Below, piece after piece: positions 37,609 through 49,700 of a stretch of 64,000 nt of DNA. The translations under genes were made by a program, and so were the position numbers. The notes under the pieces are model-generated. The model searched no databases. It worked only from the letters and a program-made list of their open reading frames with translations, and was not told the DNA's origin. This DNA comes from Trichoplax sp. H2 (Eukaryota > Placozoa > Uniplacotomia > Trichoplacea), in NCBI GenBank assembly GCA_003344405.1, contig NOWV01000075.1, positions 289,618 to 353,617 on the forward strand, given 5' to 3'. How positions within the stretch are numbered: the first letter of the stretch is position 1; each line of letters begins with the position of its first letter.

Positions 37609-39836
37609 ATTTCACTTCTGCGACAAGGTAACGTACAGTGAAAGTCTATAAGTAGCTACTGACTTAAACGCCATTTTACTTCACGTTATACACACACGGC
37701 AAAAGATTGTAAAGATGAAACTTTTATTAGTAAAGATATATCTACAACTTTTTGCCACACCACTCAACTCAAATGTTCCCGTTTATATAGGAGCCGTCTA
37801 ATTTGTAAACAACAACAGTATTATTATTATACCTTACTAGGAGAAACATCTCCAACTGAGATATTCCTTACATAGCTTTTCTAACAGTAAATATTTTGAA
37901 TCTCTTACTCATACTTAATCTTAATCTAAGCTCGTAGGTTGTCTAATTCAACTATCATCAACTAGAACTTGAATCATCTTACTGCTATCTATCACACTAT
38001 AACAATCAATATCAAATACGTAATGAACTATTAGAAACAACATCCACGTTAAGGCATTACTTATCTTATCTAACACTACAAATATGGATTTTCTCCATAC
38101 TAGTTACTACTGTGCTTATTAAACTATCCTAATGACAAGGCAAACACCGTAGCAATCTCTTAAAGAGCGTATTGTTGCTTATCTCTCTTTGATCACTAAC
38201 TACAGCTGGTTAACTATAAATATAAATTCTTAAATGTAAAATAATACTCTCCCAGGGCTCATTTTAAGATTTTGTACTAGAAAATGAAGTATGGAATAGG
38301 AACCCTAAAAGCGTATAACATTTGAGATACGATATTTCAAGGTTAGTGTAGCTACGCATTAGTAAACGATATTTCTTTGATGGTAATTTCATTTTACAGA
38401 AGTGTTTGCAACGATAATAACAGGATGGTAATTCACGAAACTGTGAAAAAATTTGATTTTGCTAAAGAATTAGTTTGAATAGGATGATAAACAGCAATTA
38501 CAATACTAAGTCATAAGCTGTTGATGACCTCTAACAGGCTTATTTAATTAATCCACCACTACTGTATCATCGTTACGATTTCGCTTTCAAATTTAATACC
38601 TGTTACTTCCAAGGAAGCAGCACCTTCCTCTTTAAAACTAAAAATAGTTCATTCTATTGTACTGTATACTGAATTACCTCTAAAAGGATTTAGTTCAAAC
38701 AAATGGTTCACCGATTAATTTTAAGTTGAGTACATGATCTATTATTTTTTTATCCAGTAAATATTATTTTACTAAAGGAAGATAAAATGACATGGCCATT
38801 TCATTTATGCAGTTAGTGACACTGAAAATGACAAATAAAGATTGGCAGAAGATACAGCTCACTAAATCAGCGTGAATTGGTAGAAATTTTGTCAAGTCTA
38901 CAATTGGTACAGTTATAGTATAGGTGTTAAGGAAATCTAGCAGTTATATATGTATGTTATATACGATAAGATGAAAATTAGAGAATAAAGAACGATGCCG
39001 TAAAGATTTATATCTAAGCCGTTAAAGATAGACATGGTAAATGGCAGGAATTAGAATTTAGTTACACAAAACCAGGTCAATTGTATATTTAACAGATATT
39101 AAATGCGATTATCATCAACAAAATTAATAAAGATAAGACAATTATTTGACAGTAATCTTGGTAATCTTGCAATAATGTTATAAATTTAATATTTAACATA
39201 GTTGACGATCTGCTTAGATCGTATTCAATTGCATTAGTAATTAAATCATTTAAACCATATTTATAAATTATACGAGCTAGGTTTGGTGTAAGAACTGTGA
39301 TAGAGCGATAGTTTAAGACTTATTAGACAGACTATCATCATACTTTAGTAAGATTTAAATCGAAAAAGGGATTAGTGTCCAGCTTTTCGAGAAAAATAAG
39401 CTCTTGCAGGCGTTGAAGTACCGAAATTAAAACACGGATGACTTCTCTAACGATGCTCTGCTCAAGGTCTGCTTTCAATCGTGCACGACCAGTGCACATC
39501 TTGAAATATTGAATTCTGGAATAATCTTCTACAATTACGTATGATACTGATGTTCTAATGTAATGTTTTTTGAATACCTATCAAAACCAACGTCTTGTTC
39601 ATTGAATCTACGGTTACTCAAACACAATATTTGCCAATATGATATTAATAGGAAATTTAAACCTTTGATGTAAATCCTATTGTAGGTGATAAAAGCCTAG
39701 TAGTGTATTGAAAGAATATGTTGAAGTGGATTGAAAATCCGTAAGAATATAATCGGTGCGATATACTGCCATATTCTCAAGTAAACTAAAAGAGGTGTCT
39801 ATCATTTGAATGTTAATTATAAAATACAGTATAACC

Positions 39837-39899
39837 ATAACAGTTAATAAATTAACAATAATAGTTAATAGATTGACAATAATAGTTAAGATTCTAGTT
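39837..39899. repeat. 21-bp minisatellite, three copies
   Basis: Units at 39837-39857, 39858-39878 and 39879-39899, of the form ATAA(C/T)AGTTAA..., with the third unit diverged at its end. The minus-strand open frame across it encodes repeated L-T-I-I-V-N-L and is a by-product of the repeat, not a gene. Confidence 0.7.
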
Positions 39900-40718
39900 G
39901 TCAATAAATATCGAGTTGTAATTAAGAATCCTAACCGGACAGAAATAGGACTATTTATCTACAAATAGTATTGCTCTTAACGGCAAACAAGACAAGTATT
40001 TATTTTGAGAATTCAATCAAAAAGAGATTTTACTTTTATTAAGATTACATCAACTAGTCCAAGGGATGTATAGAATCTAATAAACCGATGTAGGAGTTGG
40101 AACCTTTAGCTGCTTTATGTAAATCGAATTATTAACAGTAAGCACTATATTATTCTATTTCCTTTAACACAAGTTAGGTGACAATATTTATCAATTTCCA
40201 ATACCTTAGGTTTAAGGAGCTAAAATGGCTTATGAATAGCTGATTTATGATTAGTGCTTCATTTTTATTACGATTTTCAACATCAAATTGAAATGATTAT
40301 GAGATGGCACCATTTTTTTACGTGTTGTATTTAAAAGAGACAGACAGCAAAAATGTCATTTATTTTCTTGCTGCTTTGGCATCGCTTTATGGAATTATGT
40401 AGACAGTGAATTTTATAATATTTCAACCTTTACTTTACCTTTGATGAATACTTTAAAGCATTTCTACGGCATTGTTACTGTGAATCTTGCTATCAAGAAT
40501 CGATTGTAATATTCTTAATCTTTAGGAGGGTATTGATTTTCGAATCGTTATTCCTTTTATCATCTTCTTGAGAAATAGCTGTATCCTTTTAAACTTAAAA
40601 GCAAGATCACTTGTTATAATTATCGAAGTAACTACTAAATATTGATAATTAATTCTATAACAATTGGGAATCTACCGTATTCATTCTACTCATAACTTGA
40701 ATCTAACGGGCCATTTTG

Positions 40719-41756
40719 CTAAGATAGAATAGATGAACTAGTTACAGTTCCAAAACGCATTGCCTTACAATGACAAACAATTGCTACTACATTGTCACGT
40801 AGATTCTTATTGAAAAAGCCATAAATAATTGGGCTGGCCACTGAATGCCATGAAGCTAAGTAAAAAAGCCACTCACGTAGATTATAACGTCCGGCTCCAT
40901 TAACGATTGATTTGTCAACTACAATTAAGACTTGATAGACATTATACGGCGTTTGTAGTATTAAATACACACCAATAATGATGGCCACAGCTTTCGTTGC
41001 TTTAAGATTAATGTATGAGGAATGTCGAGATGAGTTTTGACTTGCTGCTTGAATCCTGGTAGCATGATCTTTGGCTACTAAGTAAATTCGAAAGTACAGC
41101 ACCATTGTAACAAAGGTGGGAAGGAGAAACATCAGGAACGACCAGAATATATGCCATGCTTGCAAGCTTAGTTTTCGATTCTCAATGGTTTCCGATATTA
41201 GGCAGAAGTAAGGGCACATACGCCACCATCCAATAATAATAGGCAAAAAGGCTACAAATGTAGGTAGAATCCAGCATACTATGAGTATGTTGATAAATAA
41301 AGCCGATTTATAAACACTGATTTGGTTATACCAAAATGGTGAGGTGATGGCTATAAACTTTTCTAAGCTAATAGAACAAATGTGGAAATTCATGCAACAT
41401 ACAAAGGCAAACTGAATGACAATCGACGATAACTGGCAATAGATGTTAATGAAAGGATGAATGGAGTTACGAATGGCCAAAATTTTGATAGGCAAAACGT
41501 AGAAGAAATCATAGATCATATTAGCGCAACACAAACTGCCCACTAAGATGCTACTATAAGTCCATAAAGAACGCCTTAAGCAAATAATACTCAGCAACAG
41601 GACATTGGGTATCAGAATAAAGAGAAAAAGAACGCTCCAGGCGATGGAAACATCCATTTCAAATCGTGTTAATGAACGATAAACTATACTGGTTAGATTT
41701 ATTTGAAGGAAATAGCGAACATCCAAACATGGCGTATATTGTAAAGTTTGAGACAT
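40719..41756 (-). CDS. Class A GPCR, array member 4 (345 aa)
   Basis: Complete single-exon receptor. The frame is open to an ATG at 41807, but the internal ATG at 41756 aligns exactly with the starts of the paralogues (M-S-x-T...C-L-D-V) and is preferred; the extra 17 residues would be a poor N-terminus. Key positions from that start: N51 (1.50), N79 (2.50), D83, C107, E132-K133-F134, W162, P213/Y221, Q268/P270, S308-P309-x-x-Y312. Sequon N20-L-T lies ten residues after C10; ECL2 has C181-P-Y-F-C185. Helix 8 carries C328 and C330, and the tail ends in a Ser cluster. Closest to member 5: both have I-R-N-S-I-H before TM3, an aspartate at 2.54 and A-T-K-A-V-A-I-I in TM6. Confidence 0.94.
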   Translation of the reverse strand: MSQTLQYTPCLDVRYFLQINLTSIVYRSLTRFEMDVSIAWSVLFLFILIPNVLLLSIICLRRSLWTYSSILVGSLCCANMIYDFFYVLPIKILAIRNSIHPFINIYCQLSSIVIQFAFVCCMNFHICSISLEKFIAITSPFWYNQISVYKSALFINILIVCWILPTFVAFLPIIIGWWRMCPYFCLISETIENRKLSLQAWHIFWSFLMFLLPTFVTMVLYFRIYLVAKDHATRIQAASQNSSRHSSYINLKATKAVAIIIGVYLILQTPYNVYQVLIVVDKSIVNGAGRYNLREWLFYLASWHSVASPIIYGFFNKNLRDNVVAIVCHCKAMRFGTVTSSSILS

Positions 41757-41945
41757 AATGATTTTTAAAGATGCTTTGTATTTTAAATTCAGAATCCCAG
41801 AGATCAATCAAGTACGTTAAAGTACGTTTCCAATTTTCGCTTTCTTGGCACCTAATTCTAAATATACAGTCCAGAAAGAATTATATAATTAGTAATTTCG
41901 TATGAATTTGCAAAGTCAGTATGTTGCTGAAGTGTATTTACGGCG

Positions 41946-41953
41946 TTATATAA
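41946..41953 (-). promoter_or_regulatory. Candidate TATA box of receptor 4
   Basis: TTATATAA in an otherwise G+C-containing context (CTCTTATATAACGCCG on the minus strand), about 190 bp before the preferred start at 41756. The core is palindromic, so orientation is not proved. Confidence 0.3.
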
Positions 41954-41976
41954 GAGCGTTGTTGTGATCAAATTTA

Positions 41977-42336
41977 CAAGATACAGTAACAATAGCAAGG
42001 GGAAAACTTGCAGTATTTGGATTCAGAGGATTAAATAAAGGTTATAGTAAGTTTATTAATTATAAAATCATTGGTTTATTATCATTCAGCGAAAAGTACA
42101 GTAATTACGTAAAGTTAATACTTGGGCCTACTGGCAATTAAAATTACCAGTCGTAATTAGATGTGCAAGATTCGGTAGTAATAGCAAGGAAAAGCTTATA
42201 GTAGTATTAGAGTAAATAGAGGCTGTAGTCAATTTTTTTTTATCATAAACTCACAGATTTTATTATCGTTCAACGAAAATTACAGTCATGAAGCTTATTA
42301 AAGTCAGTACTTGTACCTGTTAGCAATGGAAATTGC
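41977..42336. repeat. Two-copy direct repeat upstream of receptor 4
   Basis: Copies 41977-42147 and 42165-42336, at an offset near 188 bp, share CAAGAT.C.GTA, AATAGCAAGG, TTATTATC.TTCA and GTACTTG-like segments. They start about 220 bp upstream of receptor 4's start, so they could include duplicated promoter-proximal DNA, though nothing shows regulatory function. Confidence 0.65.
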
Positions 42337-45300
42337 TATTAATATAAAAAAACAAGATATAAGCTAATTTGCTGAACTTTGACTATAAGCGTATGCAGCG
42401 ACTTTGTTCTAATATTTAGCACGTAATGACATTTATAGTCAATTATAATAACAGAAAATACATCAAATTTGGATGTTTAGATCAAGACAGTTATGTATGG
42501 TTATTTCATTAATATAATAGCGTATAGGACTGTATGTCCACGCCTTTTCTTCCATTCTTTGGATTAAAGTAAGTCATCATAATTCCTAAATCCATTTGAT
42601 ATAAAAGAATAAGACACTCAGCCTTATAGTTTCTAATTTTAACATACATAAGCAAATGATCAACAACTTTCGTCATTTTATATCGACTTTCTACTGCTTC
42701 TGAGTTGTTTGTTAAAATAAAACTGATTCAATGTAATTATAAATACCGATAACTATGAAAATTTTCTATTTACTCTCTCCAAAAGTTAAAATAGTTTATT
42801 GCCATTTTTGAGAATGGATAAGTCTTTTTATTATATAATTATTTTTCTTCATGCTATCAATATTCACTAAAATTTCAAGCTATACTTATTAAATTACCTA
42901 AGGAAATACCTGTAAATTTTGCTTACACTTTGTCTAAATGCAACGTTTTAATTTAATTTAGGGTGAGGTAGGATAAAATAGTTGTGAACTAATTTCATCG
43001 AATTGTATTCATCATTTAAGTATTAAGAACGAGGCGATATGTAGAGCTAGATTAATTTTAAGCTTCCAAACCTATTTAAACCATGCTCTTTTAGTCGATA
43101 AAGATTATGATTTTTTTAGTGAGAATGAAACTCTTACAGTACTTTGCTTTAATTAATGCAGTCTAATATTGGAGTACTAACGGATTGGTATTCTAGTGCT
43201 TCGGTGTCGTAGGCTAAAGAAAATTCACTCCTAATCTTAGCTGCAATTTAATTTTACCTTTGGCTCGTAATAGACAGTAATTGAAGCTTGATCAAAATTT
43301 TAAGCCTTAAAAACCTTATATACATCATTAAAAATATATTGTGACTAAATCTGCAAGATTACAATTTATAAATTTGAAATAGAGTTCCATCTTGTATCTG
43401 GTACTATCGCATATACTGACGATGAACTCAAGTAATATGTTCTTCTTGTGATATGGCTTAAAAATGCATATTTTATCATTCACCTTTAAATTTATCGGTA
43501 ATACTATTTGCTTAAATCAAAATAAAATAGGAAAAGTGTCTTAATAAATTAGCGATATACTTGACGCAGTTTTATGAAATCATCACCCGATAATACAGTA
43601 CTGTCGCTTCAGTCCTTCTTTCGAAAAAATATGGCAAATTACAGCTACTAGGTATCCTTCACAATTTCATTATTTAACCTATGTTATATATAAGCTGTAT
43701 TATTTGTAACTTTAATTGGTAATCATAGCAAATTTTCGAACTGTAAGTATTTTGGCCAAAATGACTTCAATTACTACTCAATCTTCCCATAATAATTGAC
43801 AAATATGATGTAATCTGTGCAAAAACAAATAGCATGGTAAATATTTCCATGTTCGATATAAGTTAGCTCCTCATTCTGTAATGACGGCTACGAAAGCAAA
43901 AGTATTAACCATTTATGGAATACTTCCACTAAAATTCCATACCAAACAGTCTTGGATATTTTAGCACGAGTCATCTAGGTTACATGACAATTTCTGATTT
44001 ATTCGCCTAGATTACTTTTCAAATCGAATTGGCCCGACTAGTTTATCGCGTGGATAGTAAATTAGTAGCAGTAAAACTGAATCTAATGTAAAATTTATGC
44101 ACGCTAAGTTATACGAATAATCCAGCTCAATACAGACGTAATAGACTTTAGCTAAAACTGTAGAATAGAAATCCTACAGCAAAAATTTCAGTTAACATAC
44201 TAGCATATCTGCACAAATGATCGTTATTGTCAATTATATGCCTAGCTGATCACTCATTTAGGCATAAAAAACCTGTCAAGGTAACTTTCAAGTAGTAAAT
44301 GTGGTTTTTAGATTACATTTATAAAAAAATTGTATATATGCTTACAGGATTAGGATAATTTCTTGATAGATAGAGTTCGTGCTAGCCTTTTCTTACAGTT
44401 TTCTTTCACAAAATATCTTGCCTAAATGATACAAATACTCATTTCCTTGTTGCTAGAGAAAGAAATTATTTAATATTAATACGTTCTCGTGATAAAATTT
44501 AGGATACAAATGAGAGTAAAATTTTCTGTGAATGTCTAAGAATGCTTAAACTTAGTTATGAATCTTTCATTACTTGTATGCTGACACCTTTAAATTCAAA
44601 TAGTGTTATGATTCCTAAGACAGGCATTTCATAATGAGGTACAGTTGCAAGGGATAACGAAAGTTTATCAAGTTAAAATGGTAAAGTGATAGCAATTTTC
44701 CCCTTAGCGTTGTGCGAATTAAAGTAATATCCTGCGGCATAATCATATATTTTATCTTGCTCTCGGCAATTTGATATGATAAGGACTAAATTCATACATT
44801 ATAATTACCGGTATCTAAGTTTACAAGTAACATCGGTTATCTATACAAACTTGTTTTGCAGGATAGGCTAAATTCTACGTAGGTACCTCAATGTACATCG
44901 CCTAGCGTATTTTATGTCTATGCGCTACTAGCTGTACTTTATCCGATGGAAATAATTGTCTTAGATTCGCTTGATTTCATAATTGAAGCCGAAGAATAAA
45001 GATGATAAAAATTTAATAACAAATCAAAGATCACGCCCGCAATATCATAATAAAATTCAAAAGTCACGACGCTTAGTTCTCTAGTAAACTCTATAGCTAC
45101 TTGTTTTTACAACATAATGTGATATTTAGTGTTAAATTAATAATAGTAAGTGTGTTGTTGTAGTGAGTCGGGCATAATATTATTATCAAGCTATTAATAG
45201 CGGCTAGAGGAATATTTTCTGCTCAAAAAATAGATTTCATCGATTGTAAATATTTTTATTAATGACTTTAATTCCTTTGAGCAAATTTGAGAACAACTAT

Positions 45301-46129
45301 TTTATCAGAGGAGGTAAGATTTAATAAGTAATACAATATACGATCGTGTAAACAGCTCCGTGATCAGATAAATTAGAAAGGAAAGCATTCAATTTCCGTT
45401 ATTAACCGAGAATTGACACTGCATATAAAAGTCATACATAAAAAGCCACCCATGTGCGAAAGGTTAAAAATCAGAGATTGTTGCAATTGCAGATATTAGT
45501 ATATTAAGAGATAAAAATACTGTATATGTACATCCATCAAATTTATTCTTAATGTCATAATTTAATTAATGAGTTAGGATAATACTTTATAGAATTGCAG
45601 TCCTGTTTCAATTCCTTAGAATAAACGAAATTCGCACAGTAGGTAAAATATAAATAGATTTTAGTCCCTAGGGCATCACGTCAGTAACAGTTAGAGATTT
45701 TGAAACGTGTTTTGATCTTTAGCTCTTATTATTGGTAAGTATTAAATATTGATTAAGCTATTCTATTTTTGATTTAAATTTAGTTATACTAAATTGTTTT
45801 GATAGAAATGATTATATATACCTATTTTGTAATTATCGGATATGTTCTTATGAATAGAAAATCAGGATAATTAGATTCATAAAACTGAATTTAACTGTTA
45901 TTTAATAAAAATAATAATATCAATAAAATACTAGTACTTTATGATTATTAAAGTATACTTTATAGTCCGATCGATGATTATCAAATCGATGACGAAATTT
46001 GAACAAATTCCATGATGAACCTCCCATACGCTTTTGTGATAATGTAACGGAAGTAGTGTATATTTCGGCTATGCAAAAATTTTAACTGTAGGCCTTCGAC
46101 TGAATTTTATTCATTTTATCCATTTGAGA

Positions 46130-46377
46130 ATCAATTAATGTTGCAATGTAGTCATCTTCAACTGCATTAGCATAATATCTTCAAACTGATAATACACAGT
46201 AGTAAACAAGCTTTATTCATCTCTTACAGCCATAATCGCCTCGAGTATGAAGGCTATTTTCTTCAGTTTCTACTATGCCGATTAATTTTCAAGATTTAAA
46301 AGCGACACGGATAAATTTCTTTATAATGCAACAAAGAAACGACATAGCGTTGCAATGCTCGATTATTTTAACGCCAT
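46130..46377. repeat. Left copy of locus duplicated across gap 3
   Basis: Matches 46528-46779 from ATCAATTAATGTTGC to TTTTAACGCCAT with a few substitutions and a small insertion in the right copy (TTCA near 46730). The copies diverge abruptly after CGCCAT. As at the other gaps, this looks like two haplotypes of one locus joined in tandem. Confidence 0.85.
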
Positions 46378-46507
46378 GTTACAACTTCCAAATTTTGTAA
46401 CAAGTACTAGATCTGCACTCAGCAAGGAGACCCAGTAATTAAGTTGAAGAACTAACTTTATTGTTAAAATGAAGAGTTTATATACTTTCTTTATTGTGAC
46501 CTTTGAT
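46377..46507. mobile_element. Possible LTR start interrupted by gap 3
   Basis: This DNA is present only in the left copy, beginning exactly where the copies diverge. It starts TGTTACAAC, followed by TTGTAACA, similar to the extra segment at 37-241 near gap 1. A heterozygous retroelement insertion that the assembler could not cross would explain both the divergence and the gap. No coding sequence, target duplication or second end is visible. Confidence 0.3.
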
Positions 46508-46527
46508 NNNNNNNNNNNNNNNNNNNN
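46508..46527. other. Assembly gap 3 (20 Ns)
   Basis: Twenty undetermined bases; the right side restarts with sequence already present at 46130. Confidence 0.98.
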
Positions 46528-46779
46528 ATCAATTAATGTTGCAATGTAGTCATCTTCAACTGCATTAGCATAATATCTTCAAACTGATAATACACCGTAA
46601 TAAACAAGCTTTATTCATCTCTTACAGCCATAATCGCCCCAAGTATGAAGGCTATTTTCTTCAGTTTCTACTATGCCAATTAATTTTCAAGATTTAAAAG
46701 CGACACGGATAAATTTCTTTATAATGCATTCAACAAACAAACGACATAGCGTTCCAATGCTCGATTATTTTAACGCCAT
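46528..46779. repeat. Right copy of locus duplicated across gap 3
   Basis: Partner of 46130-46377, offset about 398 bp. It continues past 46779 into unique DNA without the TGTTACAAC segment, so it would be the empty allele if the left extension is an insertion. Confidence 0.85.
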
Positions 46780-49700
46780 AAACTCTTAAAAACGAATAGA
46801 TACTACTAGTTAAATCTAAAGTTTATAAAAGTAACTCTTCTATCTTCATAAAAGATTATCCAATAAAGTAATACAACTATAATCTGTCATACATTCGCCA
46901 CTAGAATGACAGAGCAAATGCAATTTCAATTAGTTTATTTAGAGTAATATTAAAAATGAACAATAGACATGCAAATAACAGTAAGTTTGCGTTCCTTCCC
47001 GCTAGTGATCGCTAGCAGAATCTAAATTCATTCTATACGAAGTAAATCACTGTTATAAGATTTTCTAAATTTTATTGACGGTCAAAATTTTTAAAAATAT
47101 CGAATTTTATCAAATGTAATAATTTACTTGTGAATCTTTATTTCTAAGTATGTAATTACATTGCAAGTACGCTGCACCTACATTAATCTTTATTAACTAT
47201 AAATACTTAGATCGTGATTAATATTGTATCATGATGTTGTGATAATGTAATTAGGTATTAAACCTTGAAGAAAAAATGAGATAGGCAACTTCACGTTGAA
47301 TAAAACAGCTGACAGTGAAAATATTTTAATGTATCAGACAATACTATGTCCGTTTCAAATATCAACAGTCAAAACAACAATTCTTTGAACCAGTTCATGC
47401 TTCGTCGCAAATCATGCAACAATGAAATTAATTTTTGTTTACAACTCGTATTGATATGCATAAGTTATGTGTGTATATATACGTACTTACTATTAGTTTC
47501 ATTTTAAGCTATCTGATGGGCAGTAATTACGTATGGGTCTTGTTCCATGTTAACTGTAAAATTTTGTATGCAATTTCTAAAGACCATTTCAGTGCTTTTA
47601 AATCGCATGAAGATTGAATTGTCAAGGGTACAAATATGGGTGCGTTGGCAATTCTAGTGCTCTCACAATTTTGCGTGACATATTTTTGACGCAGGGATTT
47701 GAGATAATCAAGTGAAATTCAGTACATATTCTAATATGAATGTGAATTCTTTTTGTTGCTACGTATGTCTTAACTTATACAATATATGGCAATAGCACAT
47801 CCGTGATAAGAAAAATAATCGAAGTGATCATCATTAATGTTCTTCATTTCGGCTAAAGCCTCACTGTTTTAATTTCTTTAGAATTAATAATTATCAGAAT
47901 ATGTCCGTCGTTACTAGATATGAATACTTCGTAATTTGGTTGACATATTTCCATAAGTACTATTACTTTATTTTCTCATATTAGTCTACACGGTTAGAAA
48001 TTATTTACTGCCTTTACACCGTCTCATATAATAGAAATTTATTAAGCCTTCGCAAAAGCGATGTAATTCTCTACAAACGTGGATTCTTCTATAAAGAGTA
48101 AGTGACATACACCTAAATTAAGGCGTAAAGATTATAAATGTAAAAGAATTTTTCGACAATATCACAGCTATAGGTACTGTATTATAGATCGAAATCTAGC
48201 TAGAACTTCTAAAATTTACAAGGCGTATTATCTATTATATAATAACTGGCATGATTACCTGTGCTCTATAGAATACCGAATCGACTAGACTCTTTATCGT
48301 TCCCATTGCTTGTAGTTAAAAAATTTCTCTAGCATAAGTATTCGGCATAGAAACAAAAATGCGAGAGAGATTACCCGTATTGAATGTCTACAGATTTTGC
48401 TTTAGGGCTATCGCTTCCTTGGATTTTAAGAACTATGGTACTGGCGGAAGTGGAGCCATTCAAGACTGCTAAGTTTTTACTGACGATCTTTAAGCATCCG
48501 GTAAAGTATCTACGATTGCTTACTAGCTCAAACTCTGTTGAATAGATATCAGTAATGATAATGGTCTCTAAGAGGACGATAGCTTTAGCAACGGTCGGAG
48601 AAAATAAATTTTAATAATCATTTATTTAATCAAATTTTGTAATTTATTCTTGATGTTTGATCAGTTGCAATTTTTGCAAAGGCTTTAAATGAGCTTATTA
48701 TTAGTAAACGAAATATATTGACATTCTGAGTAACAACACAGTTGGAAAAAAATTTTATCAATTCAATCCAATGCAGTTTGAACTCAGTACCCAAACAAGT
48801 ACAATAAGAAGTAAAGATCAATGCTTTAAACATACCCATAATGTTATTATAAAACATACCGTTTCATAATGTGATCAAATTACGGTATGACTTCCCACTA
48901 AATTAGCAAAGTAATCTTTCCTAAAATTGCGGTGTCGACTTGTTCGAATTATTTCTACTTAATGTCTTTGCGGTAATGTTAATGTTGTAGCAGTAGAATT
49001 AAATGTTGATTTAAAATTTAATTTATGTAAGAGAAGCTGCCGATTTCATGATACTAATATAATCTATCAAACTTGCTATTATGATACTTTTGCATATAAA
49101 ATATTGAGTACCGAACATTCACTCTTTATTGAACACTCTGAATGCTTCAAATTTGTACCTATTACTGCTTTATCTTTCGCTACGCTACTTACATATTCTA
49201 TGGTTCTATTGCAATGCTGGCGGTATTTAGTGATCGTTAGTTTATATAATCAGTTCAGAATCAATGTAAAACTAATGTGATTACCCTTATTTGATTTGTT
49301 TTGTTCTCATTTTTTAGATAAGGTAGTGGGACGTCTACTATGGCATAAGCAACTCGCAAAGTGCCTTGAATAAAATTTTGTATCTGATATATAAATGGGT
49401 AATTTACCGAAACAAGCATATCCGGCATTTCAATATTCCTAGCTTAAAGCAATGTATGGAGTGCTACAAATAACAATATACCCTAACGGTATTATTATGC
49501 TGAGTTATTACGGTAACCAAATAGGCATACATGAAGAATAAGCTAATATAGCTAATATACTGTAGCGAGAACGGCACTGTAATGATTTGCGTAGTTTATG
49601 AGAGATAAATGTAGAAATCTGACGTAGTATGCTCAGCTGTTTATACACAGATAGTAACTGTGATCTAATAATTGTGATTTAATACAATGATTTCTATTGA

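Larger units (their letters stand above)
32559..40718. other. Spacer between receptors 3 and 4
   Basis: About 8 kb without an intact gene. It contains a duplicated pair at 34578-35278, a Ty3/Gypsy relic with LTR-like end (36978-37608) and a 21-bp minisatellite (39837-39899). The 36850-37350 stretch is visibly less AT-rich than its surroundings, matching its mobile-element origin. A run of seven or more Cs near 36861 is the only such tract nearby. Confidence 0.6.

Noticed and set aside
39677-39904. 75-codon minus-strand ORF with repeated L-T-I-I-V-N-L
   Set aside because: Produced by the 21-bp minisatellite; no start context or domain.
49318-49373. Possible plus-strand terminal exon after a TTTTTTAG acceptor
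   Set aside because: Only about 18 codons, with no upstream exon to join; indistinguishable from chance.
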